From Anodontia alba (taxonomy: Eukaryota; Mollusca; Bivalvia; Lucinida; Lucinidae): DNA of 64,000 nucleotides. Below the pieces are notes generated by a model. It ran no database searches. It was not told the DNA's origin and saw only the letters and a list, made by a program, of their open reading frames with translations. The stretch lies in NCBI GenBank assembly GCA_964016985.1, contig OZ024827.1, forward strand, positions 15,146,374-15,210,373, read 5' to 3'. This document shows positions 19,472 to 30,082 of the stretch, one piece after another. Positions within the stretch are counted from its first letter, which is position 1. Each line of letters begins with the position of its first letter. Made by a program: the position numbers and the translations under genes.

Positions 19472-20770
19472 TATGCTCCCTAAAGGGAGAGCATAATTAT
19501 AGTCGCCGCTTTGTCCATCCATCTGCCGGCCTCGGTGGCTCAGTTGGATGCGCCGTCCGACTGGAGACCAGGAGGTCGCGGGTTCAACCCCCGCCGAGGT
19601 CGGCAACATTCTTTCGTGGAGATTGATCATGAAATATTTTCTACGGTCATTCTCTCCCTTCCGCTGATTCAAGAAGGGCAGTTGTCAGTTTCTGGCGAAA
19701 GAATGTGCACAATACTGGTTAACCGCTTAGAGGACTAAGCCTGCCCAGTAAACGTGTGGTTAGGTAAACTGACCGCGCTCGACATGACCCCATTGGGTTG
19801 ACTGGGCCGTAAAACCTCAACACAAACAAACAAATTGTCCATCCATCTGACCATCTGTCCATCCATTTGTCCGTTTGTCACACTTTTGTTTTTATGCTCC
19901 CCGAAGGGAGAGCATATAGTCACCGCTTTGTCTGTCTGACCGTCTGTCTGTCTGTCCATCACACTTTTGTCCAGAGCATATCTCTAAAAAGTATTGAAGG
20001 TAATTTAATGAAACTTGATACACTGATAGAGGGCCATGAGGAGAATTGCAGAATGCAAGAACCATAACCTTATCTCCAGTATTTACAGAGTTACTTCCTT
20101 TCTTAATTTTTGCAATAAAAAGCTTGCCCGGAGCAATCTCTAAAAGTATTGAAGGTAATTTAATGAAACTTGGTACACTGATAGAGGGCCATGAGGGGTA
20201 TTGCAGAATGTAAGAATCATAACCCTGTCACCGGTATTTATGGATTTACTTCCCTTCTTAATTTTTGCAATAAAAAGCTTGTCCGGAGCATATTTCTGAA
20301 AGTATACAAGGGAATTAAATGACACTTAATACATTGATAGATGGCCATCAGAGGAAGTGCAGAATGCAAGAACCGTAACTCTATCACAAGTAATTACAGA
20401 GTTATTTCCCTTTCTAATTTTTGCAATAGTAAGCTTGTCAGATGCATATCTCTAAAAGTATTGAAGATAAATAAATGAAACTTTATACAGCAAAAGAGGG
20501 CTATGGGGGGAAGTGCAGAATGCAAGAGCCATAACCATATGGATATTTATGGAGTTACTGCCCTTCCTAATTTTTGCAATATTAAATTTGTCCGTAGCAT
20601 ATCTCTGAAAGTATAAAAGAGAATCAAATGAAACTTGATACATTGAGAGGTGGCCATCAGAGATAGTGCAGAGTGCAAGAACTGTAACTCTGTTACAAGT
20701 AATTACTGAGTTACTTCACATCTAAATTTTTGCAATAATAAGCTTATCAGTAGCATTTCTCTTAAAGTAT
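19472..20770. mobile_element. N element (tandem core), with a repeated 5' end and a SINE insertion
   Basis: Opens ttatgctccctaaagggaga, a small hairpin, then a Ctgtc/ccatc microsatellite. The same 5' end recurs at 19890 (tttatgctccccgaagggag), so two N starts lie in tandem. Core units begin gcatatctctaaaaagtatt at about 19976, 20133, 20288, 20444, 20597 and 20753: period 153-157 bp. Layout matches what is described for bivalve pearl elements; the 3' end is not clear. Confidence 0.65.
19526..19834 (+). mobile_element. S1 tRNA-derived SINE, complete, in N
   Basis: Flanked by TTGTCCATCCATCTG at 19511-19525 and 19835-19849, a perfect 15-bp duplication. Head: A box tggctcagttggatgcg and B box gggttcaaccc within a tRNA-like fold closed by GCCGGCCTCGG / CCGAGGTCGGC. 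The body has gattcaagaagggcagttgt and the tail is (caaa)n. Internal boxes imply RNA polymerase III transcription; mobilisation needs a LINE partner not present here. Confidence 0.9.
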
Positions 20771-20834
20771 TTTACTCTTTCACTAACATAACCATCCCAC
20801 TACTGTGCATCGGGGTGCATCCTTCAGTTTCACC

Positions 20835-21185
20835 GATTCTCTTGTTTTGTTATTTTTCATGGAAATTAAGACTTGGCACTTCATTTGAATTGTCTGCCAT
20901 GCACAGTTCACATGAAATGTCAAGCTTTATTTTCTCAAAAAAAAAAAAAAAAAAAAAAAAAAAATGAAAAAAAAAATTAATATAATTAAAAATATTTTAA
21001 CTCTTGCCATGCTGAATAAAATTAAGATGCCACACCCGTTTCTAATTGTCAGCTAATCAGATCACTTAAGCCAAATGATCTGGATCTACACTGTTTGCAA
21101 AGGCAGAGTTCATCCAGGTTGAGCAGGACAAGGGTTAAAATGTCATCTGCAGCCATTGTGATTGGCTTTTTTAATAGGTTAACTG
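20835..21185. mobile_element. B MITE carrying an A MITE
   Basis: gttatttttcatggaaatta, gtctgccatgcacagttcac, atgaaatgtcaagctttatt, a 30-base A tract, then after the insert aatgtcatctgcagccattg and gattggcttttttaatagg|TTAA. The A copy sits at a TTAA inside this B copy. Confidence 0.65.
20997..21138. mobile_element. A MITE nested at TTAA inside B
   Basis: TTAA|CTCTTGCCATGCTGAATA at the left, gagcaggacaaggg|TTAA at the right. The left arm up to the hairpin is trimmed (tcacttaagccaaatgatct), giving a 142-bp copy including both TTAA sites. Confidence 0.8.
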
Positions 21186-21424
21186 GAGGCATAACTCAAA
21201 ATATTTCAGTTGTAAAAGAGGATCCATAAAATAATGCCTGCTTGAGTGCCGGAAACATTTTTTTATGTTTTGTTGATAAAGCGCTTGAAAAGCAACTATT
21301 TTAGGTTTTATGCCCTTTTTGAATGAGTTTTTCAATTGTAGTTGTTACATTTACAAATGTAGTAGGACTCTAGATAAGGGGAATATTGAGGATAATTTTG
21401 AACATGTTTTGTTATGTCTTAACC

Positions 21425-21503
21425 AAAACATATCCTGTGGGTACTCTTTGGAATGGCATCACAGAGGCCATTTCAGTGGTAGCCCTCATGATAAATTTTA
21501 ATG
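21425..21503. repeat. D palindrome, diverged
   Basis: aaaacatatcctgtgggtac on the left; the right arm (gccatttcagtggtagccct) has drifted. Confidence 0.4.
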
Positions 21504-21513
21504 ATTGTGAGGG

Positions 21514-21718
21514 TTAACCCTTTAAATTAAGTGCCAAGAAAAATAGTATCAGACGACATTTTGATACAATTTTTCTTTTTCTGTTGTTTTTTTTTTCAGA
21601 GAAAATATGCTGAGACATTTTATGTGAAATGTCAAGCCTTATTTTCTCTGAAAAAAAAAAAAAAAAAAAAATTCAAAATGTCATCTGCTGCAGTTATGAT
21701 TGACACTTTAAGGGTTGA
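21514..21718. mobile_element. B MITE
   Basis: TTAA|CCCTTTAAATTAAGTGCC at the left; gattgacactttaaggg|TTGA at the right. Core eroded to gctgagacattttatgtgaa / atgtcaagccttattttctc; an A tract of 22 follows. Confidence 0.7.
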
Positions 21719-21778
21719 ATTTACAATACAGCAGTGTTTCTGATGTAGAAAATTGATCCCCAGGCCAGGAACACACGG

Positions 21779-22190
21779 ATACCGTAATCTCCCTAAATAT
21801 TAGGATAATGTTTGTTTGTGTTGAGGTTTTATGGCCCAGTCAACCCAATGGGGTCATGTCGAGCATGGTCAATTTACCTAACCACACCTTTACTGGGCAG
21901 GCTTAGTCCTCTAAGCGGATAACCAGTATTGTGCACATAACCAGTATTGTGCACATTCTTTCGCCAGAAACTGACAACTGCCCTTCTTGAATCAGGGGAA
22001 GGGAGAGAATGACTGTAGAAAATATTTCATGATCAATCTCCACGAAAGAATGTTGCCGACCTGGCGGGGGTCGAACCAGCAACCTCCTGATCACCAGTCG
22101 GGCGCGCGTCCAACTGAGCCACTGAAGCCGGCATTAGGATAATGTACTTAGCATACTTGTAAAACTTAAAAACATCCATTTGGCCATCAA
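21779..22190. mobile_element. G MITE fragment interrupted by an S1 SINE
   Basis: ataccgtaatctccctaaat leads up to the SINE target; after it, tacttagcatacttgtaaaa continues with the G phrase. The core palindrome is missing. Confidence 0.5.
21811..22132 (-). mobile_element. S1 tRNA-derived SINE, complete
   Basis: ATTAGGATAATG flanks it perfectly (21799-21810 and 22133-22144). On the minus strand: GCCGGCTTCAGTGGCTCAG, A box, then B box ggttcgacccc, the conserved body, and a (caaa)n tail. A short local duplication of cataaccagtattgtgcaca lies within the body. Confidence 0.9.
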
Positions 22191-22233
22191 GTTTATGCCC
22201 TGAAGGGCCCTTTTCTTGTGATCGGCCCTGATA

Positions 22234-22444
22234 TTAACCTTTGCCACTCTCTGGACAAATTCAGCAGATGACAAATTGATGATATTTTTCTTATTCTTCC
22301 TAGAAAACAGGATTTACATTTCATGCAAATTGTCTCCATTGGAGACAATTTGCATAAAATGCCAATCCTGTTTCCTGGGAAAAATAAGAAAAATATTTCA
22401 AAATGTCATCTGATGAAAATTGTATCCAGAGTGCTAAAGGTTAA
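22234..22444. mobile_element. C MITE (TTAA type), reference copy
   Basis: TTAA|CCTTTGCCACTCTCTGGA at the left, ccagagtgctaaagg|TTAA at the right. Central palindrome cattt-catgcaaattgtctcc / ggagacaatttgcataaaat, flanked by cttattcttcctagaaaaca and its inverse. It shares with B the outer phrase cagcagatgacaa and the nested polypyrimidine / TTTCATG layout. Confidence 0.8.
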
Positions 22445-22697
22445 GCAGAAAGACATAGATCTGTCTATACATTCACCCAGAAAAATCAGAGCCCAGTAAA
22501 CTTTCAGAATCACTGGACAGTATATAAATTATATGAGACAATGATCAGACTGCACATAAACTGGCAATGGTCAGACAGACCCGCCTGCAGAAACAGTGCA
22601 GATTCACATTAAACTGAAGGAACAGTTTTATCAGGTTACTGTTAGCAACTCGGCCACATCACCTAGACCAGGAAAATAACTGGTATGGAAGTATTTG

Positions 22698-22713
22698 CCC
22701 CCCCCCCCCCCCC
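22698..22713. repeat. Poly-C tract
   Basis: Sixteen C in a row followed by TCC. It could form an i-motif, or G4 on the other strand. Confidence 0.8.
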
Positions 22714-22732
22714 TCCTGATTGGGGGATACTC

Positions 22733-22945
22733 TTAATGCTTAGCACTCTGGGTAAAATTTTCAGCAGACAGCATACCAAAATATGTTTCTTATTTTTCCC
22801 AGAAAACAGGATTTGACATTTCATGCAAATTGTCTCCATTGGAGACAATTTGTATGAAATGTCAAATCCTGTTTTCCTGGGAAAATAATAAAAATATCAT
22901 CAATTTGTTGTTAGCTGAATTAGCCCAGAGGGTAGTAAAGGTTAA
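22733..22945. mobile_element. C MITE
   Basis: TTAA|TGCTTAGCACTCTGGGTA at the left and gagggtagtaaagg|TTAA at the right, in the opposite orientation to 22234-22444. The central palindrome is nearly perfect over about 40 bp per arm. Confidence 0.85.
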
Positions 22946-23326
22946 AGGAAAGGATTTCGCTCTCTGGGAGCAAACTCTTTCCTTAAGAGCAGCACCCATT
23001 TTTGAAAGTCTTGTAAGGGAGGCAGCTTCTTTTCTACAAAAGTTATCTCCTTTTGCTAAATCTGTCAAGTGTATGTATTCACCTTAATTTTGACTGTTTA
23101 TGAATTTTATTCTACGATACTTAATTTTGAATATCAGCAGTGAAGGTAGGCCCTGATCAGATAGTGTAGAAGTACAGGCTTTTTTCTGAGCTTCACTATC
23201 AACTGAATATACCTTTTTCATACTGGCATGGCCCATATCTGGTAGGATACTACAATTTTTGTAAACATTCTGAGGCCTTTATTCTGTACCATATCCAAAA
23301 GTGTATCTAAAAAGTACTGTTAGTAT
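22946..23326. other. No gene recognised
   Basis: An imperfect inverted region around 22955-23010 (ttcgctctctgggagcaaac) is the only structure. The 85-codon frame through it starts inside the C MITE and is discounted. Confidence 0.4.
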
Positions 23327-23547
23327 GTGAAACCTAGTCCTGCTGAACCCGGATATGCCCTGCCTTTGCAAACAGTGTAGATTCAGATCAGTTGGCTTCT
23401 GAAGAAGCCAACTGATCTGGATCTGCACTGTTTGCTATTCAGTATGTGAATTTATATTAAGAATTTGGATCAAGTGATCTGATTGGCTTAAAAAAATAAG
23501 AAGTGGGCAATTGACATCTTTATTTATTCAGCATGACAAGGGTTTAA
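23327..23547. mobile_element. A MITE, near-complete hairpin
   Basis: tcctgctgaacccggatatg ... ATCAGTTGGCTTCTGAAGAA|GCC and its complement ... attcagcatgacaagggttt|AA. The central palindrome from ctttgcaaacagtgtagatt to tggatctgcactgtttgct is one of the best conserved in the window. Confidence 0.85.
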
Positions 23548-23624
23548 TTTGGATATCCTGTTTAGACTGCTTCTCTTCTAAAGGAGTATTTTCATCTGGT
23601 CCTATACTCAGCCAAGGTGTATCC

Positions 23625-23885
23625 ATCCTAATGCCGGGCTCCATATTGCAGTCCGTAACACCTCTTACTGCAGATCCAGGGGTTGCAAGTTCAAATCCAA
23701 GCACAGCTTTGGTACAGATTGATCCTGATATCATTTCGTCAGTCATTCTCCCCCTTCAGTTGATTCAAGAAGGACAGTTGTCAGTTACTGGCGAAAGAAT
23801 GTGCTCAAGTACTTGTTAACGCTTAGAGGACTAAGCCTGACTAGGAAAGGTACATTAACCAACTGGCCTTACATGTGACCTGGGG
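23625..23885 (+). mobile_element. S1 SINE, degenerate head
   Basis: B box region decayed (gttgcaagttcaaatccaag); body gattcaagaaggacagttgt, agtactggcgaaagaatgtgct-like and gcttagaggactaagcctga clear. No target duplication was found. Confidence 0.75.
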
Positions 23886-24489
23886 TAAGTTTGACTAGAA
23901 CTACTGTCACTAATAGTCAACTAAAGTTAGATCAAACTGTCTCTGGTTAGAAGAAATGAAGTCAATTTAGTATCTATGGTGTATCCACATAAATGCTCTG
24001 GTTTCTCTTGACGCAAAATGGCGGCGAATGGTAAAAAACTGGTGTGTGGGAATTTGCAAATCTGAATGCAAGCAAATTACAAAAGTCCTTTCATTTTTAC
24101 TTTTATCTGGTGAAACATTGTTTTGTTATGTACTTGACAGCAAAAAATACTATGCTTTAAGCTGACCAAACTGTTGTGTTATGAACTTGTTCATAGCTGC
24201 CATGACAGTTGACAAATGGTCAACAAAATCCCATTTGATCTTATGCATCAGATGTGACATAATCCGTGGTTGACTCTAGTCAGTGATCAAACTTGCTCCT
24301 TAATTAACAGTGTTGGCGGGGCATTATCGTAAAATTCCAAATCAAAAATAAAAAAAAATATCCATCCAGATATTTAGGGTTAATAGGGTACTTTTCCTTG
24401 ACATCAATTTTCTTTATCTATTTTTCTGTGTCATTAAACAGGTTTTCGAATTTTACTGTATAAATGAAAATACAGGTGTAAAATGGCTT

Positions 24490-24700
24490 TTAATGCTTAG
24501 CATGCTGGGTAAAATTTTCAGCAGATGACATTTTTTGGAAATATTTTATTTATTGTTTCCTGAAATTAGGTTTTGACATTTCATACAAATGGTCTTCTAA
24601 GGAAACAGTTTTCATGAAAAGTCAGTCTATTCTCTGGGAAAAATAAGAAAACTATTAATTTTTTGTTTGCTGAACCTGCCTAGAGAGTGGTAGAGGCTAA
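24490..24700. mobile_element. C MITE
   Basis: TTAA|TGCTTAGCATGCTGGGTA to tagagagtggtagagg|CTAA. Core eroded (tttcatacaaatggtcttct / aggaaacagttttcatgaaa). Confidence 0.75.
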
Positions 24701-24755
24701 CCAGTTTGAATTTTGCATAATTGTTGTCCTGTTTTTGATATTTATTTATAGATTT

Positions 24756-24964
24756 TTAACCCTGTAGGCACTTGTAGTCACATCTGCAGCAGACAGTACT
24801 TTTAAATGTGTCTTTTTTTTTTTTATTTTTCATAGAAAACAAGTCTTGACGTTTCACGAGAATCATCTGCCAAATAGATGATTCACATGAAATGTCTATA
24901 CTTATTTTCTCTGGAAAAAAAGGAAAAAAAAAGAAATAGAATGTTGGCTGCAACAAATGGGTAA
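24756..24964. mobile_element. B MITE
   Basis: TTAA|CCCTGTAGGCACTTGTAG to ggctgcaacaaatggg|TAAA. Core tcttgacgtttcacgagaat / gattcacatgaaatgtctat. Confidence 0.7.
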
Positions 24965-25209
24965 AATTTGTCACTTCAGGCTTGTACCTGGATATGGACA
25001 CTGAGGATTATTTCATGTTTATTTTTATGGCATGGTGTTTCAGTATACTGCACACTAACCAAAGTTTTTTAAGGTTTTTAATAACTCAGCTGGGCTGGGG
25101 CTATGCCTGAATTTGGTCCACACTGCTCAGGCCTGTCTGTTCCAATATTTAGGGTTACAATGGTAAGCATTCTAAAAAATACAATAAATGATATTTCAGA
25201 TAAGAGTGG

Positions 25210-25433
25210 TACACCACAGCCTCTTTATAATACTGTTGTTGGGGTCCATAGCATAAACCGTGTTAGTTAAACAACCATGTTATATCCAAACAAAAATGTA
25301 TAGATTATATTGAAAAATGACCATTTATGGTCATTTTTCAATATAATCTATACATTTTTGGGATCCATCTTTGAACCGTGATATATCCAAAACCGTGTTA
25401 TAACGAACCCTGTTATAAAGAGGTTGCAGTGTA
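25210..25433. mobile_element. Q pogo-like MITE
   Basis: TACACCACAGCCTCTTTATA at the left and, on the minus strand, TACACTGCAACCTCTTTATA at the right, each beginning at TA. The centre is an almost perfect palindrome: aaaaatgtatagattatatt then gaaaaatgaccatttatggt and its complement. Confidence 0.75.
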
Positions 25434-25451
25434 TTTGGATAAATGTTTGCC

Positions 25452-25540
25452 TCATTACTCCACAAAAATACTGTGTCAAGACACTGCTTATGAGTACCCA
25501 CAAGACATGCATTCATGGAGAAATATGAAAGATAGAAATA
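25452..25540. repeat. D palindrome, left arm lost
   Basis: gcttatgagtacccacaaga and catgcattcatggagaaata match the right arm; the left arm is barely traceable. Confidence 0.45.
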
Positions 25541-25734
25541 CTTTTTGGTTAAAAACAAAAAAAAATACCAAAACGCACCTTATCAAGAGCTACAGTAAAC
25601 TTTCAGTATCAGAACTTGATAATGGATTGGAGGTTGGAAGACTATAACAATAAGACAGATGCTGATTTTAATTGACTGAGAGATCAATGATCCTTTGCTC
25701 AGAATGTATTTAGAGCTTCCAATTGCTGAGAACA

Positions 25735-25850
25735 TATTTTATTTACTTTTTTATCATTATTTTTTCCTGAAAGTAGAGCTTGGTATTTCATTTGAATTAA
25801 CTTGTTTTTTTTTTCTGGAAAAAGGTTAATCAAATGCCAGTAATTGTCAC
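25735..25850. repeat. B/C-like relic
   Basis: attattttttcctgaaagta, gagcttggtatttcatttga, then a truncated second half (tctggaaaaaggttaatcaa). Weak. Confidence 0.3.
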
Positions 25851-25892
25851 ATTCTGTCTACATCAGGCAAAACATTAAAGGTATACCTAATA

Positions 25893-25970
25893 ATATCATG
25901 ACTATAAAGGCTGGTCCACTGGGCTGGTCTGATGACCAGCCCACTGGACCAGCCTTTATAGACATGATAT
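25893..25970. repeat. Long near-perfect hairpin with a 4-base loop
   Basis: Two 37-base arms, ATATCATG-A-ctataaaggctgg... and its complement, pair with one mismatch around TGAT at 25930-25933. No second copy was found in the window. It could be a young MITE-like palindrome, a small-RNA precursor or a local inversion duplication; the sequence does not decide. Confidence 0.85.
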
Positions 25971-26148
25971 TATTTTGGTTGTATTTTAGTAGATTATCAA
26001 ATAGGATTATAAGAAAAAAATATTTAGTCACTGGAGACTGGAGCCAGTCTAATTATGCCCTCGACTTTGATCAAGTTGGAGGGGCATATTGCTTTTGGGT
26101 TGTTGGTCTGTCTATCTGTCCATCCTGGGGAACTAGTGGGTACAGTGA

Positions 26149-26520
26149 ACCCTCATTACAATGACATCATTTGTTCCCAAAGATGTTGTCATTAAAATGA
26201 ATTTGCTGTTATACAGAATAATTTACGAGCAGATTGATATGTAAGAAAGATCTTGTTTTGTTCTTATTTCCTCATAGAGCATATGTTTTGGATATTTGTT
26301 AGAATTGCCTCACTGAGGCAATTCTAACAAATATCCAAAACATATGTTTCTTTAAAGTATTAAATACAATATTCTTGCATGATTTGTGATTAATTGTTGC
26401 ATCTTAAGTGAAGGTTTCTTGACAGTCAAATTGTCATTGTAACAAATTTTGTCATCGTATAGAGTGTCGGTATAAAGAGAATTGGTTGTCTGTATTTGTA
26501 TTGCTGCAGATTATGAACAG
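26149..26520. mobile_element. Pogo-like insertion with a D-type core
   Basis: Left end tacagtgaaccctcattaca followed by atgacatcatttgttcccaa. The centre (26278-26345) is a near-perfect hairpin catatgttttggatatttgt / acaaatatccaaaacatatg with a CCTCACTGAGG tip, a D variant. The right end is uncertain. Confidence 0.45.
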
Positions 26521-26576
26521 TTTCAATGTATTTGAATGGGATTTATTCCCTTAGCCACATAACATTTTCTTTTATG

Positions 26577-26754
26577 TGGCTAAAATTTCTCTTACGTGGC
26601 TATTTTCTAGCCACATAAGTATGCTAAAATAGTGAGCTACATAAGTATGCTAAAATAGTGGCGATTGGCTAAAATTTCTCTTACGTGGCTATTTTCTAGC
26701 CACATAAGTATGCTAAAATAGTGAGCTACATAAGTATGCTAAAATAGTGGCGAT
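26577..26754. repeat. Two tandem 89-bp units
   Basis: tggctaaaatttctcttacg ... aaaatagtggcgat is repeated once with no difference that I can see. Within each unit agctacataagtatgctaaa is itself repeated. Flanking agccacat motifs occur in both orientations. Perfect identity implies a recent duplication. Confidence 0.85.
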
Positions 26755-26996
26755 AGCCACATGATCTGCTCATTTGTTAGTCACGCTTTTCTTATGGGCA
26801 AGTCATCTTGATAACTATTTGAGCTAGGGCCTTGAAACTTGGTGAGCTTATTGGCATTGATGATTAGATCACCTGATTAAATTTTGAAAAAAAAATGGAT
26901 TAATTTTGTCAGAGTTATGCCTCTTTACAACATTGGTGTTTTGTATGGACAAGCATATTGTTGGGGGAATAGTGTTTTACAAACACATGTTTAGCT

Positions 26997-27118
26997 ACAT
27001 TAAATATTCAGACAGCAACTCTTTATAATTCATATCACAAAATTTGAACAAATTAGTCCATTTGACTGCTTTCTGATGTGTCTAAAATGTATTAGATGAA
27101 TGACAAACAGTGTAGACT
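26997..27118. mobile_element. G MITE left half
   Basis: ttaaatattcagacagcaac, cacaaaatttgaacaaatta, tgaatgacaaacagtgtaga. Ends at the core. Confidence 0.55.
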
Positions 27119-27158
27119 CTAAAAATGTCAGAGAATTTACCAAGTATATCAAGTCACC

Positions 27159-27354
27159 TTAACCATGCTGAATAAATCTAGATGCCACACCCACTTATAA
27201 TTTTCAGCCAATCAGATTACTTGATCCAGATTGCTGATACAAATTCACATACTTAATGACAAACACTGCATATTCAGATCAGTTGGCCAACTGATCTGGA
27301 TCTACACTGTTTGTAAAGGCAGGGTATATCTGGGTACAGCAAGACCAGGGTTAA
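27159..27354. mobile_element. A MITE with a short tip
   Basis: TTAA|CCATGCTGAATAAATC to cagcaagaccaggg|TTAA. The hairpin tip is shortened to cagatcagttggccaactga. Confidence 0.8.
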
Positions 27355-27458
27355 AAGCTCATCAAGAAAACTTCTTGGCACTTTAACATAATAGCCCCAG
27401 ATAAGGTGTTTTTTTTTTTTGTTGTTTTTTTAACTGAACAAAAGGAACTGATATTTTT

Positions 27459-29261
27459 AGCTCACCAGAGCTATGCTCAGGATGAGCTATTGTGATCACT
27501 TTTCGTCCGTTGTCCGTCCGTCCATCTGTCCGTCCGTGTGTGTGTGCGTCCGTCCATCCGTTAACATTTTCAAACGACTTCTCGTCTGAAGCCCCTGAGC
27601 CAATTTTGCTCAAATTTCATATGGAGCCTCCTAAGCTTGGGGGAACGAAAAATTGCTAAAATGGTCATGGTCCATTGACTTAGATGGCCGCCATGCCCAT
27701 ATATGGTAAAAACCTTCAAAAATCTTCTTCTCCAGAACGGAGGATGCCTTGGGGCTGAATCTTTGCATAAGCCATCGGGAACGGGAGGTCTACCAAAATT
27801 GCTAAAATAAATGTTGTATATTGACATTTGACCTTTTTACGGCAAGGTCGTTTGCTTCCCTATGCATTTGTATGGGAAAAACCTTTAAAAACCTTCTTCT
27901 CCAAAACCGAGGATGCCTTGTGGCTGAATCTTTACATATATCATTGGAAACAGGAGGTCTACCAAAGTTGCTAAAATAATGGTCGTACATTGACATTTGA
28001 CCTTTTTACGGTGAGGTCAATTTTGCTTCCTTATGTATTTGTATGGGGAAAATGTTCAGAATTTCAAACGACTTCTCCTCTGGAGCCTCTGGGCCAATTT
28101 TGCTCAGATTTCATATGGAGCCTCCTTAGGTTGGGGGAATGAAAGATTGCTAAAATGGTCGCGGTTCTTTGTCCAAGATGGCCGCCATGCCCATATATGG
28201 TAAAAACCTTTCAAAAATCTTCTCTCCAGAACAGAGGATGCCTTGGGGCTGAATCTTTGCTTAAATCGTCGGGGACAGGGGGTCTACCAAAGTTCCTAAA
28301 ATAATGGTCTTACATTGACATTTGACGGCAAGGTCTAGTTTGCCTCCCTATGCATTTGTATGGGAAAAAACATTTAAAAAGTCTTATTCATCAAAACTGA
28401 GGATGCCTTATGGCTGAATCTTTGCATATATCATTGGGAACGGGCGGTCTACCAAAGTTGCTAAAATAATTGTCATACATTGACATTTGACCTTTTTACT
28501 TTTGTTTAAGTTTGCTTCTGTATGCATTTGTATGGGCCCCATACATTTGTATGGAAAAAATGTTGATAATTTCAAATGATTTTTCCTCTGAAGCCTCTTG
28601 GCCAGTGTTGCTCAAATTTCATGCAGAGCCTCTTTGGGCAAGAGAATGAAAGATTGCAAAAATTGGCATGGTCCTTTGATCAAAATGGCTGCGATGCCCA
28701 TGTATGGTAAAAACCTTTAAAAATCTTCTTCTCCAGAACCAAATAAGCCCTGGGCCCTAATCTTTGCACAAATTATGGGGGACAGGAGATCTACCAAAAT
28801 TGCTAAAATGATGGTTCTATGTTGAAATTTGCTTCCTCATGCATTTGTATGGGCCATATACATTTATATTGAAAGTATCGAAGTGACTTGTAGATTAACA
28901 GTAGTTAAAATTGTTCTGATTGGAAATCTAAGATGGCTGTCATCTTGTTTATATTTATTATATTTCCCTGCCACTGTGCTGTTTACATGTATAAAATCAT
29001 GATTCTTCAGAAACCATTTAGCCAATTTCCACCAAATTTCGCATTGATCCTACTGTTGAAATGTGATTGATAGTTTATTCAAATGATTATGCTCCATTGA
29101 CTGTCATGCCCATATATTCTTCTTCAAAACTAAGAACTGCTCAAATGATGATCTTTTCATTGGTTGCGATGATAGAATGGGAAAAATGTTGCATAACATC
29201 TGCATATCTGCAGTGGTTATGTCACTCAGGTGAGCGAGTCGTGGCCCATGGGCCTCTTGTT
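27459..29261. mobile_element. L element (pearl/HINE-like), long copy
   Basis: Opens AGCTCACCAGAGCTATGCTC, then a GTCC/GTCCGTCC tract with a GT stretch. Core units of about 490 bp begin ttcaaacgacttctcctctg near 27569 and 28061 and, diverged, near 28571; subunits share attgctaaaatggtc and gaccttttta. The 3' end is actcaggtgagcgagtcgtg, the perfect hairpin GGCCCATGGGCC and TCTTGTT. Minus-strand frames at 27570-27827 and 27802-27996 encode the recurring peptide phrase F-W-R-R-R-F-L-K-V-F but are only repeat readings. Confidence 0.75.
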
Positions 29262-29265
29262 ATTA

Positions 29266-29362
29266 TTTCTCAACAAAACCTATGTTGTGAGTACTCATTA
29301 GAAGTGTCTCTTCAAGTTGCTTCAGATGAGTACCCGCAACATATGTGTTCATGGAGAAATTA
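29266..29362. repeat. D palindrome
   Basis: acctatgttgtgagtactca and tgagtacccgcaacatatgt. It directly follows the end of the L element. Confidence 0.6.
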
Positions 29363-29483
29363 GAGAAAAATTATGTGGCTACTCCTTATCTGGAGCAATG
29401 ATGAATGAAAAATAAAAGTTCACCCAGTCTCTTTAATTACTCTATATATTCATACACAGAACTCCTTGCAATACTTATTCTAA

Positions 29484-29752
29484 TAAGCCTCCGACTGGTG
29501 ATCAGGAGGTCACCTGTTTGATCCCCACTGGGTTCAGCAACATTCTTTTTTGTAGATTGATCATGAAATATATTCTATGATCATTTTATCCCATCTGTTG
29601 ATTCAAGAAGGGCACTTTCTGGCAAAAGAATGTGCAGAAGTACTGATTAACCATACAGTGGACTAAACCTGCCCAGGAAAAGTGTTGTGAGGTAAACTGA
29701 CCAGCTCAACATGACCTTAGAAGTGTTGACTGGGTTTTAAAACTGCAAACCA
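29484..29752 (+). mobile_element. S1 SINE, 5'-truncated, in G
   Basis: ctccgactggtgatcaggag (anticodon-arm region), B box degraded (tttgatccccactggg), then body and aaactgcaaaccaaac tail. Confidence 0.75.
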
Positions 29753-29842
29753 AACAACCTAAAATTTGAACAAGCGTGTCCATTGGACTGATTTGTGACC
29801 TGTCTAAATTGTGTTGGATAAATTACAAACAGTGTAGAAGCC

Positions 29843-29900
29843 AGCTTTGGCGGCTCAGTTGGATGCGTGTCTGACTGGTGATCACTAGGTTGCAGGCTAT
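29843..29900 (+). mobile_element. S1 SINE head only
   Basis: gccagctttggcggctcagt, tggatgcgtgtctgactggt, gatcactaggttgcaggc; no body. The A-box is intact. A 3'-cut SINE is unusual; later deletion or the neighbouring F insertion may explain it. Confidence 0.6.
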
Positions 29901-29909
29901 ATATGGCAG

Positions 29910-30082
29910 ATACGATAATATTTTTGCTGAAAAATGTGAGTAGCTTTTGCATTTGCAAAAGCTAATGCAAAAGCTACTCACATTTTTCAGCAAAAATACC
30001 TGTGAATTAGATATTAATTATACTTACTAGAACAGTTAACATATTGACCACTAACGACCAGCTAACAACGCTTTGAACAACT
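29910..30082. mobile_element. F MITE, shortened left end
   Basis: atatttttgctgaaaaatgt, gagtagcttttgcatttgca and the inverted right arm, then gctaacaacgctttgaacaa and ctgggccctg. Confidence 0.7.

Larger units (their letters stand above)
26053..26995. mobile_element. M element, first copy, interrupted
   Basis: Opens ttatgccctcgactttgatc and aagttggaggggcatattgc (a hairpin) with a ctgtctatctgtcc tract; one core unit follows at 26808 (taactatttgagctagggcc, ttgaaacttggtgagcttat); ends ttggggg-aatagtgttttacaaacaca. The middle is taken up by unrelated insertions at 26149-26760. Confidence 0.6.

Noticed and set aside
19526..19605. Genuine tRNA gene
   Set aside because: It has A and B boxes and a tRNA-like fold but is the head of a SINE with body, tail and target duplication; the same holds at 22050-22132 and 34177-34255.
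23888..24300. Possible TIR element (gtaagtttgac ... gatcaaacttgctcc)
   Set aside because: The inverted match is short and gapped, no target duplication was found and no second copy occurs.
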